DNA from: CAVUBL01 sp963837945
GTDB taxonomy: Bacteria > Acidobacteriota > Thermoanaerobaculia > Multivoradales > DATKCC01
DNA length: 64,000 nucleotides
Reading direction: 5' to 3'
Assembly: GCA_963837945.1 (NCBI GenBank)
Contig: CAWIQD010000006.1
Location: 411,595-475,594, forward strand
The notes beneath the pieces are model-generated. The model searched no databases and was not told the DNA's origin. It worked only from the letters and a program-made list of their open reading frames with translations. The translations under genes were made by a program, and so were the position numbers. Below, piece by piece: positions 34,147 to 51,978 of the stretch; within the stretch, counting starts at the first letter, position 1; each line of letters starts with the position of its first letter.

Positions 34147-35133
34147 CTACGACCTTGGTGGACGTCTTCGCCGGTCATGAGTCCGTTCCGGGCCGGACAG
34201 CGGTAGCAGAGAGTCCGTCGTGGGGAGCTGGACCCGGAGGCTTGCCTCGCGCCGTGATTTCTCACCGCGCCGGTCGTACTTGGCCGTCGTTACCGCGTCG
34301 GCGTGCCCGACGAGCTCCTGCACGGTGAGGAGGTCCACCCCCGCCGCGAGCAACGAGCTGACGTACTGACGCCTGAACGCGTGAGGAGTGATTCCTTCCA
34401 GCCCCGTCTGCTTCATCCGCCGCTTCAGGATGTACCAGACCGCCTCGCCCCGGAGCCGGGTGATCGGCACCTCCCCCGTTGACCGCACCGGGTTGAACAG
34501 CGGCCCGGGCTCGCCCTCCCGGATCTCGACCCAGGCGCACAGTCGCCGGCAGACCTCCGCCGGGAGGTAGACGGTCCGGTCTCTCCTCCCCTTCCCAACG
34601 CGGACGGTCAGGGCGCAATCCAGGGCGTCGAAGTCGGCGAGGTCGAGGCCGCAGAGCTCGGCGCGCCGGAGGCCGGCCCCGTAGAGCACCGCGAACAGGG
34701 ACGCGTCTCGCTTCCCCGCCGGCGACGGGTCCTCGGCGCACACCCGGAACAGCTCCGCCAGCTCGTCTTGCTCGACGGCTCGCCCCTTCGGCTGCACCCG
34801 GGCCTTGACGTTCTCGACGGCGACGGCCCGGCGGTAGGTCTCGGCGTCCATCAAGCCCAACCGCCAGGCGGTCTTGAGGACTCCCCGGAGCGCCGAGAGC
34901 ATCTTGTTGACCGTGGCGGGGGCGTAGCGCTCGACGATCTCGCGCCGGACGCGGGCGGTGTGTTGGTAGGTGAGCCGCTCCCAGGGGAAGCTCCAGGGGT
35001 CGGCGCCCTCACCGCCGAGGATCTCGGCGATCGTCTCCAGAGAGTGGCGGACGGCCCAGTAGGAGCCGCGGGAGAGGGAGTCTCGGTAGACGACGGCGGG
35101 GTTCTCCGGTTCAAGCTCGAGGGGAAGGGTCAT
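34147..35133 (-). CDS. xerC: Tyrosine recombinase (XerC/D-like)
   Basis: This 328-residue protein has an N-terminal SAM-like domain and a catalytic domain with GAGLRRAELCGL (Arg), VGKGRRDRTVYL (Lys), HAFRRQYVSSLL (HxxR), LVGHADAVTTAKYDRR (His and Tyr). It is unrelated in sequence to the P4-type integrases at 12738 and 58992, so element B carries a second recombination system. The C-terminal 30 residues are low complexity. A 3' remnant of the same type lies at 32598-32890. Confidence 0.8.
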   Translation of the reverse strand: MTLPLELEPENPAVVYRDSLSRGSYWAVRHSLETIAEILGGEGADPWSFPWERLTYQHTARVRREIVERYAPATVNKMLSALRGVLKTAWRLGLMDAETYRRAVAVENVKARVQPKGRAVEQDELAELFRVCAEDPSPAGKRDASLFAVLYGAGLRRAELCGLDLADFDALDCALTVRVGKGRRDRTVYLPAEVCRRLCAWVEIREGEPGPLFNPVRSTGEVPITRLRGEAVWYILKRRMKQTGLEGITPHAFRRQYVSSLLAAGVDLLTVQELVGHADAVTTAKYDRRGEKSRREASLRVQLPTTDSLLPLSGPERTHDRRRRPPRS

Positions 35134-35331
35134 CGTGGGGTCCTCCTGGTCAAGGGTTGTAGGTCTGGAAGGTCGAAGGTGAAGGGCAGGGTCTCGCCCC
35201 TGCGGGTCCCGGTCTCTCTGCGGGTCTCTAACCGCCGGCCAGGGTCTCGGGTGTCTCATCCCTTGCCGTGGCCCGGGTCCCGGTCTCTGGTGCCCGCCCA
35301 GGCCGTGGGGTCCGGGTCCAGAGATCGCCGA

Positions 35332-35820
35332 TCACCTGCGCGGCCGGTTCCACCGGGCCAGGTACTGGTCCATCGCGAGGTCGATTCCCTGGTTCAGGCC
35401 CCGCAGGGTGCGCTGGGCCATCCCGATCGCCGAGGGGTTCACCTCGTCGGTCGTGAGGTCGTTCACGATGTCCTCCACCTGCTCGGTCACGGCGTCGCCC
35501 AGGCTCGCCCACTTCTTCGCGAACTCGATCAGGTCGCCGGCGTCGGTCTCGTAGAGCATCGGGATCTCCTTCTCGCATCGGGGGGTTCTCCTGGTTGGTG
35601 TCCGCCACAGGCCCCAGCTCTCGGCCAGAGCCTCGGAGATCTGCGGTCCCATCGCGCGCACCTCGGCGACGGCCTCTTGGACGGCCCGGTCCCACTCCGC
35701 GCCGTCGAGGTGGTCCAGGGTGCCGAAGACGCACCTCATGGACGCCTCTACTTGGCGGGGGTCGATCGAGGGATGGCCGAGGCGGTCAAGATCGCTGCGG
35801 ATCAGGTGCTGGTAGCTCAT
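35332..35820 (-). CDS. Hypothetical protein, possibly two fused ORFs
   Basis: This 162-residue frame runs from ATG 35820 (MSYQHLIRSDLDRLGHPS). An internal ATG at 35559 (MLYETDAGDLIEFAKKWASL) has its own AGGAG RBS six bases away. The residues between (about 72-87) look non-coding, so it may be two genes whose frames joined by loss of a stop. Both halves are helical and acidic. No function was recognised. It is upstream of the recombinase and probably co-transcribed. Confidence 0.5.
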   Translation of the reverse strand: MSYQHLIRSDLDRLGHPSIDPRQVEASMRCVFGTLDHLDGAEWDRAVQEAVAEVRAMGPQISEALAESWGLWRTPTRRTPRCEKEIPMLYETDAGDLIEFAKKWASLGDAVTEQVEDIVNDLTTDEVNPSAIGMAQRTLRGLNQGIDLAMDQYLARWNRPRR

Positions 35821-36132
35821 GGCGGGGTCTCCCTTGTGCTGGTGGTGGGTGGGGTCGTGCATGCTGCCCTCTGAGGCCCTGGGACCGGCCGGCGGGTGGT
35901 TCCCCTTGCCCCTGGCCCGAGTCCGGGTGTCTGGAGGTCCCCCAGGGGCTGGGGCCGGGGTCTCGCCCCCCGTGGATCGTCCCTCTTACAGCCTCGGAAG
36001 GTCTCTGTCACTGAGGGGGCGCCGCCGTCCATGGGCCACAACCAGTACGGGGTTCTAGCCAGTCAAGTCAACGAGTCTGCGACCGAATACGCGCCGGAGG
36101 GGAACCGGCTGTCCGGATGAGACAATCGGGCC
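35821..36132. other. Intergenic region
   Basis: G/C-rich with repeated CCTGGCC/GGGTCC phrases, like the spacers at 35134-35331 and 20686-20839. No gene or RNA was recognised. The divergent genes 35332-35820 and 36133-37074 must have promoters here, but no clear hexamers are seen. Confidence 0.35.
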
Positions 36133-37074
36133 ATGGTCTTCCAGCCCGAGCGCACCGCCATCGTCGGCGCCACCGGACCCACCGGCTTCCACCTGGCCCG
36201 GGAACTCGTCGAACGCGGGCGTAGAGTCCGGGTCATCTCCCGGCGTCGAGAGCACCTGGAACGGCTCTTCGCCGACCTCTCCGTGGAGATCGCCACGGCC
36301 GACGCACTGGACGCCGACTCCCTGGCCCACGCCGTCGAAGGCTGCGACCTGGTGGTGGACGCGATCGGCCTCCCGCCGGAGCGGATGGCAGACCACCCGG
36401 TGACCGCCCGGAACGTGGCCTCGGCCGCCGGTCCCGCGGGAGCGCGCGGCCTGCTGGTCTCCTCGTACTGGTCCTTCCTCCCCCACCGGGGCGAGGTCGT
36501 CAGCGAGAGCCATCCGCGAGAGGGCGGGCACGAGTGGTTCCGGCTCCGCCGGGAGGCCGAGGACATTCTGCTCGCCGCCGGCGCCGCGGTCGTGCACCTC
36601 CCGGACTTCTTCGGCCCTCACGTCCACACCGGCTCCGTCCAGCTCGCCCTGGAGGACGCCCTCGCGGGCCGGCCGATCAACGCCCTCGGTGGCGCCGACG
36701 TGGAGCGGGAGGCCGCCTTCGTCCCCGACGCCATGCGGACGGTGGCGGATCTTGCCAAGCACGAGGAGGCCTACGGGACCGACTGGGCCATCCCAGGCAA
36801 CGGCACGCCCAGCCCTGGTGACCTGGCCCGCATCGCCGGCGAGCACCTGGGTAGAGACGTGAAGGTCCGGTCTGTGCCGCCGTGGGTAGTGCGGGTGCTG
36901 GCGCTCGTCTCCCCGCAGCTCCGCCCGGTGGTGCCCCTCGCGCCCCACTACGCCCGCCCGGTGCGCTACGACACCGCCAAGCTCCGGGGACTCCTGGGCG
37001 ACGTGGTGAGAACGCCCCTCGCCGAGGCGGTGGCCGCTACGCTGGACTGGCTCGCCGCTCAGGAGAAGGAGTAG
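36133..37074 (+). CDS. NAD(P)-binding SDR/NmrA-like oxidoreductase
   Basis: This 313-residue protein has a Rossmann nucleotide loop VGATGPTGFHLAREL (about 11-25), then VISRRREHLERL, GCDLVVDAIGLPPERM and LLVSSYWSFLP (extended SDR pattern). It ends with an atypical-SDR C-terminal domain (ALVSPQLRPVVPL). These proteins reduce or epimerise sugars and quinones or act as redox sensors; the substrate is unknown. It resembles a chromosomal housekeeping-type gene carried in the accessory region. Confidence 0.7.
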   Translation: MVFQPERTAIVGATGPTGFHLARELVERGRRVRVISRRREHLERLFADLSVEIATADALDADSLAHAVEGCDLVVDAIGLPPERMADHPVTARNVASAAGPAGARGLLVSSYWSFLPHRGEVVSESHPREGGHEWFRLRREAEDILLAAGAAVVHLPDFFGPHVHTGSVQLALEDALAGRPINALGGADVEREAAFVPDAMRTVADLAKHEEAYGTDWAIPGNGTPSPGDLARIAGEHLGRDVKVRSVPPWVVRVLALVSPQLRPVVPLAPHYARPVRYDTAKLRGLLGDVVRTPLAEAVAATLDWLAAQEKE

Positions 37075-37080
37075 ACGACC

Positions 37081-37493
37081 ATGACCGAGGACCTCTCGAA
37101 CGACCGCTTCGAGATCCCGTCCCCCGCCGCCGAATGCCGGATCTGCTCGCGCGAGTGGATACCCCCTCGACGAGCTGCGCCTCGTGGAGGTGGAGAACCT
37201 CTACCTGGACTCCCACGAGGGCGCCGGTCTGGAACGGTGCGAGGTCTGCGGGGCGATCTACCTCCGGGCCTGGCACGAGGTCTAAGACGACACCTGGCGC
37301 TACTACAGCCCGGTCTCGGACGAGGAGGCGCAAGCCGTGGTCGAAGCCTTCCAGGAGGGACGGGACGAGGGGGAGCGGACGGTCTGGCGGATGGTCCCGG
37401 AGCGTTCGGCTCTCCAGAAGCCGCCCGGGCGGCAGGGGCGTAGCCTGGACTCGGAGGCCGACGATCATGGGCGGCCCGAGCTACGACGTGTGA
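37081..37493 (+). pseudogene. Broken zinc-ribbon-type protein gene
   Basis: It starts well (MTEDLSNDRFEIPSPAAE, CRICSREW) but shifts frame at about 37163. The second frame gives LERCEVCGAIYLRAWHEV, then a TAA stop at about 37283, then more coding-like sequence (WRYYSPVSDEEAQAVVEAF). Two CxxC pairs show a former zinc ribbon. At least one indel and one stop point to decay. The function is unknown. Confidence 0.55.
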
Positions 37494-37499
37494 GAGGCC

Positions 37500-38333
37500 T
37501 CAGGGTCGAGCCGCCGTCGGCTCGTCGAGGCGCCGCACGGCGAGCTGGCGACGATTCCAGCGCTCCGGGTCGATCCCTTTGACGAGCAGCCAGACGGCCA
37601 GGGAGAGCTCGCCGACGAGGATGACGGGCGCGACGGTCATGAAGATCCTGCCGCTCCACGCCGGAGCGACGATCATGGCGAAGGTGTTGGCGATGTACCC
37701 CAGGCCGGCGACCTGGTAGAGCCCGCCGATCAGCCGCGGCAGGTAGCCCGACTTGCGGATGAGGTAGCCGGCCACGAGGAAGAAGCAGCCGGTGAACAGC
37801 AGGCTGAAGCCGAAGCCGTGGCTGTGCCCGCGCCCCGCCATCCGCGCCAGGGCCGCGAGCTGCTCGGGAGTGAAGGCCTCCAGATATGTCGCACCCGCGA
37901 GCGGAAAGAGCGCGGCGACGAGCTCCATCAAGGCCGCCACCTGCACTGTGTGGGCGACGAGGTCGAAGAAGAGCGCCAGAAGCGTCAGCTGACGGCTCAC
38001 CGGGGACAACAGGACGGCCCACACCAAGAGCAGCACGACGACGCAGATCATCCCCAGCAGCTCGGCGGCGATTCCCCACCGCCACAGCGTCTCGTGCATC
38101 CTGAGGTTGGCGGCGGTCGCCATGGCGTCACCGGCGACAAGGATGCGGCCACGCACGAAGACTTCCGCGAAAAGGCCGATGGCGATGATGGCCAGATAGA
38201 GGACTCCGCCGAGACGCGCCAGCAACTGCGGCGAGCCTTCGATCGGCTCGAGATGAGCCGGTGGAGACCGGCGGCCCGGGCGTCCGTCATCGCCGGGGCG
38301 GAGCGTGTCACTTGTGGCGGAGCCGTCGGTCAT
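37500..38333 (-). CDS. DUF4386 membrane protein
   Basis: This 277-residue protein with about six transmembrane segments has the DUF4386 pattern: LARLGGVLYLAIIAIGLFAEVFVRG, LLGMICVVVLLLVWAVLLSP and a RKSGYLPRLIGGLYQVAGLGY turn. The function is unknown. It lies directly after a second DUF4386 gene (38366-39079) with a 32-base gap, so they form an operon of paralogues. Confidence 0.75.
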   Translation of the reverse strand: MTDGSATSDTLRPGDDGRPGRRSPPAHLEPIEGSPQLLARLGGVLYLAIIAIGLFAEVFVRGRILVAGDAMATAANLRMHETLWRWGIAAELLGMICVVVLLLVWAVLLSPVSRQLTLLALFFDLVAHTVQVAALMELVAALFPLAGATYLEAFTPEQLAALARMAGRGHSHGFGFSLLFTGCFFLVAGYLIRKSGYLPRLIGGLYQVAGLGYIANTFAMIVAPAWSGRIFMTVAPVILVGELSLAVWLLVKGIDPERWNRRQLAVRRLDEPTAARP

Positions 38334-38365
38334 GGTGGTTCGTCTCCTCGCTCGCTCCTGATCCC

Positions 38366-39079
38366 TCAAAGGGCTGCCGAAGGGGTAGAGGCGTCTGCCG
38401 GTGGCGTCCTCGCGCCCCAGATTAGCAGCCAGAAGATGATCGGCACTTCCGCAACTTCCAGCGGCAGAGCGATCTGTCCCACCAACGGCGCGTACTGAGG
38501 CACGATCAGGGTGGCGAAGGCGCTCGCCAGGTAGGCGACCCCCGCGACCATCAAAAGATAGCCGAGCACTCGGGGGATGAAGCCCGAGCGGATGACCAGC
38601 AGCCCGAACGGGAAGAGCCAGAGCCCCCAGAAGATGGAAGCCACGATCACCCCCTGGCCGTGCAGGCGGAGGAAGAGGTATGCCAGAGCGTCGAGCTGGG
38701 GCTGCTCGAACACGGACAGGAAGTCGGCGCCGCTCACCAAGGTCAACGCGGCGATGTTGTTCAGGACGTTGACGAACATGATCGGGACCGAGATCAGCGC
38801 CCCCAGGACCACCACCTGCCGGGCGAGGGCCTCGCTGACCGGCCGGAAGAGGCGATAGAGCGCCAGGACCAGGAAGATCACGAGGATCTGCGGGAGCAGC
38901 TCGCTCGCGATGCCGAGGCGCATGAGCCCCCCGGACGCCCGGAGGTTGTCGGCCGTCGCAGTCGCATCCCCGGACACGATGATCTCCCCGGGGACGTACA
39001 GGAGCGCGATCGGGGCCGTGAGCATCATCAGGAAGTACAGGAAGCCGGCGACTCGTGCTTGGCGCTTGATCGTGCTCAC
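38366..39079 (-). CDS. DUF4386 membrane protein (second copy)
   Basis: This 237-residue protein with six hydrophobic segments begins MSTIKRQARVAGFLYFLMML and contains LFVYPGEIIV-like start, VVLGALISVPIMFVNVLNN and RSGFIPRVLGYLLMVAGVAYL. It is the same family as the downstream gene but diverged. It is probably the first gene of a two-gene unit. Nothing was recognised in the interval 39080-39344. Confidence 0.75.
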   Translation of the reverse strand: MSTIKRQARVAGFLYFLMMLTAPIALLYVPGEIIVSGDATATADNLRASGGLMRLGIASELLPQILVIFLVLALYRLFRPVSEALARQVVVLGALISVPIMFVNVLNNIAALTLVSGADFLSVFEQPQLDALAYLFLRLHGQGVIVASIFWGLWLFPFGLLVIRSGFIPRVLGYLLMVAGVAYLASAFATLIVPQYAPLVGQIALPLEVAEVPIIFWLLIWGARTPPADASTPSAAL

Positions 39080-39344
39080 GTCCTCTCTCCCTTCTCAGGC
39101 ACAGGCGGTCGCGTTTGCGTCCGGGTAATGAGCCCACTACGCCCGTACGGGCGACGAGGTTTCCCCGGGGCCGCCTAAGGTGAACAACAGGCCAGGCGTC
39201 GGCATCACGTCAGGGATACGCCGGCAGAGTGGAACGCTTACAGCCGGGGGCGGGTCTGGAGGGAGGGGTGGTGCAACGAGGGAGGAAGAGGCAGGGGGCG
39301 GTCACCGCTCGGGCGACACGCCCCCTCGGGTCCTGCGGTCGTGG

Positions 39345-39809
39345 TCACGCGGTCGCGGCGGCGGCCTTGCGCTTGGCGGTCCGGGCAGGCTTGCGGGTGG
39401 CGACGGGCGCGTCCACCTTGGCCGGGGCCTCGTTCTCGGCGTCGCGGGTGTCGCTCGCCGCCTCGCCGAACCGGAACCCTACGATCCCGTCCCCGAACGC
39501 CTCGGCCGGGAACGACCGGGCCTTCTCGACCTTCACGCCGTGGTGGCCGAGGAACCGGCGGCCGTCCACCAGGCTCGACCCGTTGGTCTGGCTCCGGAGG
39601 CGGTAGCGGCCCTTCGCCTCCTTGGGTGCGGCACGGAGCGCCACGGCCTGGGTGGTGGAGTCGTAGCCGAACTGCACGTGGGTCACCTCGTCCCCGAGCA
39701 TCGCCACGGCGGGCGGGGTCAGGACCATCTGGCCGCTACGGCGGACGGTGACCTGCGGCGCCTTCGACTCGGTGCGGGCGCCCTCGAAGAACTGGAAACC
39801 TGTGTTCAT
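39345..39809 (-). CDS. Slot-flanking conserved hypothetical protein
   Basis: This 154-residue intact paralogue of the gene at 1-201 begins MNTGFQFFEGARTESK. The body is beta-rich (QMVLTPPAVAMLG, THVQFGYDSTTQAVALR, RYRLRSQTNGSSLVDGRRFL). The tail is basic, with ATRKPARTAKRKAAAA at the C terminus. The 5' leader with AGGAGG is conserved in both copies. It marks the left edge of the slot holding the helicase-methylase-ATPase set. DNA binding is suggested by the tail only. Confidence 0.7.
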   Translation of the reverse strand: MNTGFQFFEGARTESKAPQVTVRRSGQMVLTPPAVAMLGDEVTHVQFGYDSTTQAVALRAAPKEAKGRYRLRSQTNGSSLVDGRRFLGHHGVKVEKARSFPAEAFGDGIVGFRFGEAASDTRDAENEAPAKVDAPVATRKPARTAKRKAAAATA

Positions 39810-40237
39810 TGGAACCTCCTGGGTTGGTGGGGCATCGGCGCCCCGTGTCGTGGCCCCAGGAGTAAGGCGGAGCGCGGCGCGTGGTCAACCAGGCAAAGCG
39901 AGCAGTCTTCGGGTTGATGTGGAGAGCCGCGCTCCTGCGGGGGATCTCCCGAGGCTGCCTGATACGATCGCTTGTAGCGAGAGGACATCCTGGGCCGACA
40001 GCAGAGAACAAGCCGGAACGACTCGGCCTTGGAGGTAGCCAACTCACTGCGTGGCGAAGCCTGCGGGCATCGCTAACGCTCATCTACCCAGGTACGGCGC
40101 TCAGCATCGGGGATGGATCGAAGAGGGGCGCGCGCGGAGCTACTGGGTGGCTTCGCCTAGCACCGGAAGACTGTGCCGACCATGAGAAGGAAGACCCAGG
40201 GGCGACAGTGCCGGCACGACGCGAGCGTCGTAAGGTC
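39810..40237. promoter_or_regulatory. Divergent intergenic region, left border of slot 1
   Basis: Bases 39810-39895 resemble 202-295 of the other copy (leader with RBS and GGGGC-N6-GCCCC hairpin) and then diverge. The rest is open in one frame as an upstream extension of the helicase gene but lacks coding character. No clear promoter hexamers were seen. Confidence 0.4.
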
Positions 40238-43818
<3,581 letters not shown>

Positions 43819-43822
<4 letters not shown>

Positions 43823-45462
43823 CCGTGACCGAGCGCCAGATCGACGGGTGGCTCCAGGGGCGCGAGAACGAGCACCTGGAGCTCAAGGAGGCCAGGAGGC
43901 GCTTCGATTTCGAGAAGCTCGTCAAGTATTGCGCCGCGCTCGCCAACGAGGGCGGGGGTTCCGTGGTCCTCGGCGTAACGGACAAACGACCGCGCAAGGT
44001 CGTGGGCACCGCGGCCTTTGAGTCGCTCGAGCGCACCAAGGCAGGACTGGTCGAGAGACTCCGACTCCGTATCGAGGTCGAGGAGCTCGAGCACCGAGAC
44101 GGCCGGGTGTTGGTCTTCACCGCTCCGCCTCGACCCATCGGAATGCCGATCGCGGTCGACGGCGCCTACTGGATGCGAGCCGGCGAAGATCTCGTTGCCA
44201 TGACGCCGGACCGGCTGCGCCGCATACTGGACGAAGCCGGCCCTGACTTCTCGGCCGAGATCTGCGCCGGAGCGTCGCTCGACGACCTCGACCCGGCAGC
44301 CGTCGAGCTGCTGCGCCGTCTCTGGCAACGCAAGTCGCCGGGGCAGGAGGTCGCCTCACGATCGGTGGAGCGACTGCTGACGGACGCAGAGCTGGTCGTC
44401 GGGGGCCAAATCACTTACGCTGCCCTCATCCTGTTGGGCACGCGCGAGGCCCTGGGCAGGCACCTCAGCCAGGCGGAGATCATCTTCGAGTACCGCTCGA
44501 ACGAGGCCCCGGGCCCGGCCGCCGACCGCCGCGAGTACCGTCGCGGCTTCCTACCGGTTCTCGACGAGGTCTGGCAGGCGGTCAACCTGCGCAACGACCT
44601 GCAACACTTCCAGCAGGGCCTGTTCGTGTGGGACGTTCCCACCTTCGACGAGCGCGCGGTGCGCGAGGCGGTCCTCAACGCCGTCAGTCACCGCGACTAC
44701 CGCCATGGTGGCTCGGTCTTCGTTCGCCAGTACCCGCGCAAGGTCGAGATCGTCAGCCCGGGCGGGTTTCCGACCGGGATCACCCCGGAGAACCTGCTCT
44801 GGGAGCAGAATCCCCGCAACCGTCGGGTCGCCGAGGTGCTGGCACGATGCGGCCTCGTCGAGCGCGCCGGACAGGGGTTCGACCTCATCTATCGCGAGTG
44901 CATCCGGCAGAGCAAACCGCTGCCCGACTTCAGCCACACCGGCGAGCACTCGGTCTGGGTGACGCTCCACGGCGAGATCCAGGATCCCGAGTTTCTCCGC
45001 TTCCTCGAGGAGATCGGCCGCGAGCGCGCTGCTTCGTTCACCACGGAGGACTTCCTCGTTTTCGACTTGATTCACCGGGAGCAACCGGTCCCGGCCTTCC
45101 TCGCCCGGCGCCTCCCGGTTCTGCGGGAGCAGGGTGTCATCGAGCGCGTAGGGCGGGGTCGCGGTACCCGCCACCTGTTGTCCAGGCGGTTCTACCGCTT
45201 CCTCGGACAGGGCGGCACCTACACACGGCGCCGGGGCCTCGATCGCGAAACGAACAAGGCCCTCCTGCTGCGGCACATCGAGGACTCAGTGCCCGCCGGC
45301 GCCAAGCTCGATGAGCTCCTGCAGGTCCTGCCGAACCTGAGCCGCAACCAGGTGAGGACCCTGATCCGCGACCTGCAGCGGGCCGGCCGGATCGAAGTTC
45401 GAGGTAGGACCAAGGCGGGGCGTTGGTTTCCCACGGCCCCAAAACCCAATTCGCCGCAATGA
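43819..45462 (+). CDS. AlbA_2/Schlafen-type ATP-binding protein
   Basis: This 547-residue protein has an N-terminal AlbA_2 domain (ENEHLELKEARRRFDFEKLVK, ANEGGGSVVLGVTD, AYWMRAGEDLVAM). A GHKL-like ATP-binding region follows (EAVLNAVSHRDY, about 283, PGGFPTGITPENLL), then C-terminal winged-helix segments (LLQVLPNLSRNQVRTLIRDL). Such proteins appear as regulators or nucleases within defence islands. It is coupled to the helicase by ATGA. It follows helicases in several DUF1156/DUF499-type loci as an optional gene. Confidence 0.75.
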
Positions 45463-45556
45463 AATCCCAATCCCGCGCCAATCGTGGCTCTAAGTGGCTG
45501 TTCGTGATCAGCTTAGCTGTGGCGTGTTTTGGGACGAATGGAGCGTACTCCGGTTC

Positions 45557-48482
45557 ATGAAGCCCCCGAAGAAGCTCATCGAAGTCGCCCTGCCTCTCGA
45601 CGCCATCAACAGAGCCTCGGCGCGGGAGAAGTCGATCCGCCACGGGCACCCGTCGACGCTCCACCTGTGGTGGGCGCGTCGGCCGCTGGCGGCGGCGCGA
45701 GCGGTGATCTTCGCGCAGATGGTGGACGATCCCTCGGCGCACCCGGATCTCTTCCCCACCGAGAAGGCGCAGGAGAAGGAGCGGCTCCGGCTCTTCAAGG
45801 TCATCGAAGACCTCGTGAAGTGGGAGAACACCACCAACGAGACGGTGCTCCAGGCGGCACGGGACGAGATCTGGCAGAGCTGGCGCTACACCTGTGCCGA
45901 GTACGCCGACCATCCGCGGGCGAAGGAGCTCTTCGACCGCAACCGGCTCCCGGCCTTCCACGACCCCTTCGCCGGCGGCGGGTCGCTGCCCCTCGAGGCG
46001 CAGCGGCTGGGGCTGGAGAGCTACGCCAGCGACTTGAACCCGGTGGCGGTGCTGATCAACAAGGCGATGATCGAGATCCCGCCGAAGTTCGCGGGCAAAC
46101 CGCCGGTGAACCCGGAGTCGCGCAAGAAGCTCGACCACGGCAAGAGCTGGAAGGGCGCGCAGGGGCTCGCCGAGGACGTTCGCTATTACGGCCGGTGGAT
46201 GCGCGACGAGGCGGAGAAGCGGATCGGCCACCTCTACCCGAAGGTGGAAGTGACGGCCGAGATGGTGAAGGCGCGGCCGGACCTGGAGAAGTACGCGGGC
46301 CGGAAGCTCACCGTGATCGCCTGGCTCTGGGCGCGCACGGTCAAGAGCCCGAACCCGGCCTTCGCCGAGGTGGACGTACCGCTCGCTTCGACCTTCATGC
46401 TCTCCACCAAGGCGGGCAAGGAGGCGTACGTCGAGCCGGTGATCGAGGGCGGCGGCTACCGGTTCAGGGTGTTGGTGGGGAAGCCGAAGGATGCGGCGGC
46501 GGCGAAGAGCGGCACCAAGCTCTCGCGCGGCGCGAACTTCCAGTGCCTGGTGTCGGGGACGCCGATCGCTCCGCAGTACATCAAGGACGAAGGAAAGGCC
46601 GGGCGCATGGGCGCGCGGCTGATGGCGATCGTGGCCGAAGGTGATCGCGGGCGGGTCTATCTTGCGCCGACGGCGGAGATGGAGGCGATCGCGCTGACCG
46701 CGCAGCCGACGTGGAAGCCGGAGGGAGAGATCCCCAAGCGTATGACCGGCGGAAACTGTACGCCCTACGGCCTTACGACGTGGGGCGACCTCTTCACCCC
46801 CCGCCAGCTCGTGGCGCTGACCACCTTCTCCGACTTGGTACAGGAAGCGCGTGAGCGGGTGCAGCACGACGCCCTCGCCGCCGGCCTCCCCGACGACGGC
46901 AAGCCCCTGCGCGAGGGGGGCACGAGTGCGCCAGCGTATGCCGATAGCACCGTCGCTTTCCTGGGGCTGGCTATCAGCCGATTCGCGGACCGGAACAATG
47001 CACTATGTACCTGGGACTCGGGACCCATCGGAACGCGGTCCTCCACGGGGGGGTCCGCTCGCACCGCAAGTCTAAGGAACCTCTTCTCGCGTCAGGCCAT
47101 CCCGATGGTGTGGGACTATGGTGAGGCCAATCCATTCAGCGATTCTGGCGGTGGATACAACAGCGCTCTCGATTGGATCGAGCCAGCAGTTCGAGCTCTG
47201 GGCGGCACCGCAACGGGCTGGGCGATGGTCGACAATGCGCAAGCCCAGTCGGTCTCGGCCGACAAACTAGTCTCCACTGACCCGCCCTACTACGACAACA
47301 TCGGCTACGCCGACCTGTCGGACTTCTTCTATGTCTGGCTCCGCCGCTCGCTGCGCCCCCTCTTTCCTGATCTATTCGCCACCCTCGCCGTGCCCAAGGC
47401 CGAGGAGCTGGTCGCCACGCCCTACCGTCACGGTGGCAGGGAGCGGGCCGAGACCTTCTTCCTCGACGGCATGACGCAGGCGATGCACCGCCTCGCCGAA
47501 CAGGCGCACCCGGCCTTTCCGGTCACAATCTACTACGCCTTCAAGCAGGCGGAGACCAAGGGCTCCGAAGGAACTACCAGCACCGGATGGGAGACTTTTC
47601 TCGATGCGGTGATCCGGGCCGGTTTCGCGGTCAGCGGCACCTGGCCGATGCGAACTGAGCTCGGCAACCGAATGATCGGTTCCGGGACCAACGCCCTTGC
47701 CTCGAGCATCATCCACGTCTGCCGTCCACGCGGAGCTGATGCCCCCACGGCCACGCGCCACGAGCTCGTCACCGCGCTAAAGGCCGAGCTGCCGCAGGCG
47801 CTCGCCCACCTCCAGCGTAGCAACATCGCCCCAGTGGACCTGGCACAGGCAGCCATCGGCCCGGGCATGGCGGTCTACACCCGCTACTCCAAAGTCCTCG
47901 ATGCCGAGGGTAAGCCGCTCACCGTTCGTGAGGCGTTGGCCCTCATCAATCAGACCCTCGACGAGGCGCTGGCCGAGCAGGAGGGCGACTTCGATGCGGA
48001 CACTCGCTGGGCGCTCACCTGGTTTGAGCAAGAGGGCTTCGCCGAGGGCGAGTACGGCGTGGCCGAGCAGCTCTCGAAGTCCAAGAACACCAGCGTCGAC
48101 GGGATGGTCGCCGCCGGCATCCTCGCGTCGAAGCGCGGCAAGGTCCGGCTCCTCCGCCCCGAGGAGCTCCCCCGCCGACTGGGACCCAACCACCGACCCA
48201 CGCCTGACCGCCTGGGAGACCGTCCACCACCTGATCCGTGTGCTCGAAGCGGGCGGCGAGGAAGCTGCCGGCGAGCTGGTCGCGAAGCTCGGTGCCAAGG
48301 CGGAGCTTGCCCGCGAGCTCGCCTACCGCCTCTACACCCTCTGCGAGCGCAAGAAGCGCGCCCCCGAAGCCCTCGCCTACAACGGTCTCGTCCAGAGCTG
48401 GCCCGAGATCCTCCGCCTTTCCCGCGAGGGCGACAAGCCGGGACCAGAGCAGTCGATCCTGTTCGGAGAGACCGAGGAGTAA
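45557..48482 (+). CDS. DUF1156 adenine-specific DNA methylase, frameshifted
   Basis: ATG 45557 opens KKLIEVALPLDAINRASARE, the DUF1156 start. HDPFAGGGSLPLEAQ (motif I, about 134) and STDPPYYDNIGYAD (motif IV DPPY, about 573) show an N6-adenine or N4-cytosine methylase of about 970 residues. At a run of five C (48169-48173) one extra base shifts the frame; the other frame continues with TDPRLTAWETVHHLIRVLEAGG to a stop at 48482. The body otherwise looks intact, so a sequencing or assembly error is as likely as real inactivation. It lies three bases before the DUF499 gene. Confidence 0.8.
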
Positions 48483-48485
48483 GCC

Positions 48486-51833
<3,348 letters not shown>

Positions 51834-51978
51834 GGAAGCGACGGGAGGGGGGGAGTGAAGGGGGGGCGCGCGGCGCGCGCTTCCTGCCTGCCCGCGAGCT
51901 GGACCACCCTCCTGCTGAGCTCGCAGAGACTGACACGGCTGTTGCCGACTGGCAGCTCTTTGACGAGGCGCCGCGATA

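Noticed and set aside
39345..39809. FHA-domain protein
   Set aside because: A beta-rich pattern with RSQTNGSSLVDG loosely recalls FHA, but the GR, SxxH and NG spacing does not fit.
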